Positions 32,901 through 33,401 of a stretch of DNA of 33,401 nucleotides are shown here, piece by piece. The position numbers and the translations under genes were made by a program. The DNA is from Nitrospira sp. (GTDB lineage Bacteria > Nitrospirota > Nitrospiria > Nitrospirales > Nitrospiraceae). Below the pieces are notes generated by a model that was not told the origin of the DNA, made no database searches, and worked only from the letters and a program-made list of their open reading frames with translations. The stretch spans positions 1-33,401 of the forward strand of contig JAHBWO010000037.1 of the NCBI GenBank assembly GCA_019636945.1, read 5' to 3'. How positions within the stretch are numbered: position 1 is the stretch's first letter; each line of letters starts with the position of its first letter.

Positions 32901-33343
32901 TCCGGGCAAAGTACAACCCGGCCTATCCGTATCATGTGACGATGGCCAAGCATGCTCCGTATGTGGCGACGGCCAAGTCCGTGAAAGGTCATGAGACCAG
33001 ACCGGATGGACGTGCCATTGCCATCGACACCGGCTATCAGTCAAACTTCCGATACGGTGCCCAACAGTCATTTACACGAAACTGGCTCATGCCGATGCAC
33101 CAAACCGACTCACTTCCTGGTAAGCACGCGATTGCCTGGAAGTTTAAGTGGGGCTATCAAGTGGATCACCACGCGATCAACACGGTCCCGAAGGAATGTC
33201 TCATCCGCATTACCAAAGCGGAAGACGGCGGTATCGGTGCGCGCGGTCCGTGGGAGCCGGTGCGTACCGGGTTTACCCCGGGCCAAGAGAACGAATTCAT
33301 GATTAAGTGGCTGAAAGGCGAGCACATCAAGATCAAGGTCTAA
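29906..33343 (+). CDS. nxrA: NxrA, nitrite oxidoreductase alpha (molybdenum catalytic) subunit
   Basis: A 1145-residue molybdopterin oxidoreductase of the type II DMSO-reductase group. The N-terminus has a textbook Tat signal, SRRQFLK (residues 4-10) followed by an Ala/Val core, so the folded subunit is exported, consistent with periplasmic Nitrospira-type NXR. The FS0 [4Fe-4S] ligands appear as Cys67, Asp71, Cys75 and Cys115 (VCSPNDTHAC...NPRMCLKG), where NarG has H/C/C/C. An Asp in DIDLSDMRFSK (about 291-296) lies where the Mo-coordinating Asp of NarG-like enzymes is found. It oxidises nitrite to nitrate and passes electrons to the iron-sulfur beta subunit NxrB, which is not in the window. 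A strong GAGGAGG precedes the ATG. Confidence 0.96.
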   Translation: MFLSRRQFLKVSVGTVAAAAVADKVLALTALQPVIEVGNPLGDYPDRSWERVYHDQYRYDSSFTWVCSPNDTHACRVRAFVRNGVVMRVEQNYDHQTYEDLYGNRGTFAHNPRMCLKGFTFHRRVYGPYRLKGPLMRKGWKQWMDDGSPELTPETKRKYKFDSRFLDDMLRVSWDTAFTYAAKAMIIIATRYSGEAGARRLREQGYAPEMIEMMKGAGTRCFKHRAGMPVLGIIGKMGNTRMNGGINALLDTWIRKVSPEQAQGGRYWSNYTWHGDQNPSQPFWSGVQGSDIDLSDMRFSKLNTSWGKNFVENKMPEAHWKLECIERGARVVVITPEYNPTAYRADYWMPLRPESDGALFLGAMKIIIDENMHDVDFLKQFTDAPILVRTDTLQYLDPRDVVPDYKFPDFSKSYSGRIQALKPQDVERLGGMMVWDLNKKQAVPLHREQVGWHYINSGIDAALNGTYRVKLLNGREIDAMPVWQMYLVHFQDYDLDTTHQICRTPKDLIVRWARDSGTIKPAAIHNGEGVTHYFHMTPNGRAAAMVLIITGNVGKFGTGQHTWAGNYKAGCWTATPWSGAGLSVHTGEDPFNITLDPNAHGKEIKTKSYYYGEEVGYWNHGDTALIVNTPKYGRKVFTGKTHMPTPSKFRWVVNVNVLNNAKHHYDMVRNVDPNLECLITQDIEMTSDVNHNDIAFACNSWMEFTYPEMTITVSNPWVQIWKGGIRPLYDTRNDLDTFAGVAAKLSEMTGDKRMKDYFAMVYANRVDVYAQRMLDASSTFYGYSADVMLKSEKGWMVMVRTYPRHPFWEETNESKPMWTRSGRYENYRIEPEAIEYGENFISHREGPEATPYLPNAIFTTNPYCRPDDYGIPITAQHHDDKTVRNIKLSWHEIVRHSNPLWEKGYQFYCVTPKTRHRVHSQWSVNDWVQIYESNFGDPYRMDKRTPGVGEHQIHINPQAAKDRGINDGDYVYVDGNPVDRPYRGWKPSDPYYKVARLMIRAKYNPAYPYHVTMAKHAPYVATAKSVKGHETRPDGRAIAIDTGYQSNFRYGAQQSFTRNWLMPMHQTDSLPGKHAIAWKFKWGYQVDHHAINTVPKECLIRITKAEDGGIGARGPWEPVRTGFTPGQENEFMIKWLKGEHIKIKV

Positions 33344-33361
33344 ATGCTATTGAGTTTGACA

Positions 33362-33393
33362 GTCGGCCTTTGCCAAAAGAGGCAAGGGCCGAC
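33362..33393 (+). terminator. Strong stem-loop just after nxrA (terminator, attenuator or processing site)
   Basis: The arms GTCGGCCTTTGCC (33362-33374) and GGCAAGGGCCGAC (33381-33393) pair over 13 positions with a single G-T pair and a 6-base loop (AAAAGA). It begins 18 bases after the nxrA stop. No run of T follows in the 8 bases that remain in the window, so an intrinsic terminator is not proven. If nxrB follows, as usual in Nitrospira, it could instead protect or process the transcript. Confidence 0.6.
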
Positions 33394-33401
33394 GAAGTTC
33401 A

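Noticed and set aside
1..33401. CRISPR arrays, insertion sequences, phage or defence islands
   Set aside because: No regularly spaced direct repeats, transposase motifs, terminal inverted repeats or integrase genes were seen; gene content is core metabolism, envelope and energy conservation.

Overview
The window looks like chromosome of a Nitrospira-type nitrite-oxidising bacterium. The diagnostic gene is a complete periplasmic-type nitrite oxidoreductase alpha subunit (nxrA) at the right end, with a Tat signal and a C/D/C/C iron-sulfur ligand pattern. The genus call is an inference from that gene and general gene content; the sequence alone does not say whether this is a canonical or a comammox strain.

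Layout, left to right. (1) 1-5689, minus strand: the conserved rpmH-rnpA-yidD-yidC-mnmE-mnmG block (ribosomal protein L34, RNase P protein, membrane insertase system, tRNA wobble-uridine modification). It is driven by an exact-consensus sigma-70 promoter; mnmG runs off the left edge and no jag gene lies between yidC and mnmE. (2) 6109-9175, plus: an envelope operon of one coiled-coil lipoprotein and three L,D-transpeptidase-fold (YkuD) proteins with progressively altered active sites. (3) 9281-16601, plus: sugar-phosphate genes pgi-pgl-glk-rpiA, followed tightly by an M1 aminopeptidase and a frameshifted VOC/glyoxalase-like gene. (4) 16685-20875: a ybbP-ybbA type ABC exporter divergent from a tesA-like GDSL esterase, as in many proteobacteria. 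(5) 20963-24744: a 60-residue membrane protein, a SWIM zinc-finger coiled-coil protein, a ChaN-like protein and an unrecognised methyltransferase-like protein. (6) 24883-29173, plus: a MoxR ATPase-DUF58-transglutaminase (TgpA-like) operon behind a good sigma-70 promoter. (7) 29271-29345, minus: tRNA-Gly(GCC) with its own promoter. (8) 29346-29905: an AT-rich regulatory gap. (9) 29906-33343: nxrA, followed by a strong stem-loop where nxrB would be expected next.

The most interesting signal is the gap in front of nxrA. A long dyad (29593-29630), an exact match to the IHF consensus (29661-29673) and a -24/-12 type sigma-54 element (29713-29727) occur in the textbook order and spacing of an enhancer-dependent promoter. 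This suggests that nitrite oxidoreductase is under activator-controlled sigma-54 transcription. It is a pattern reading that needs genome-wide and experimental checks.
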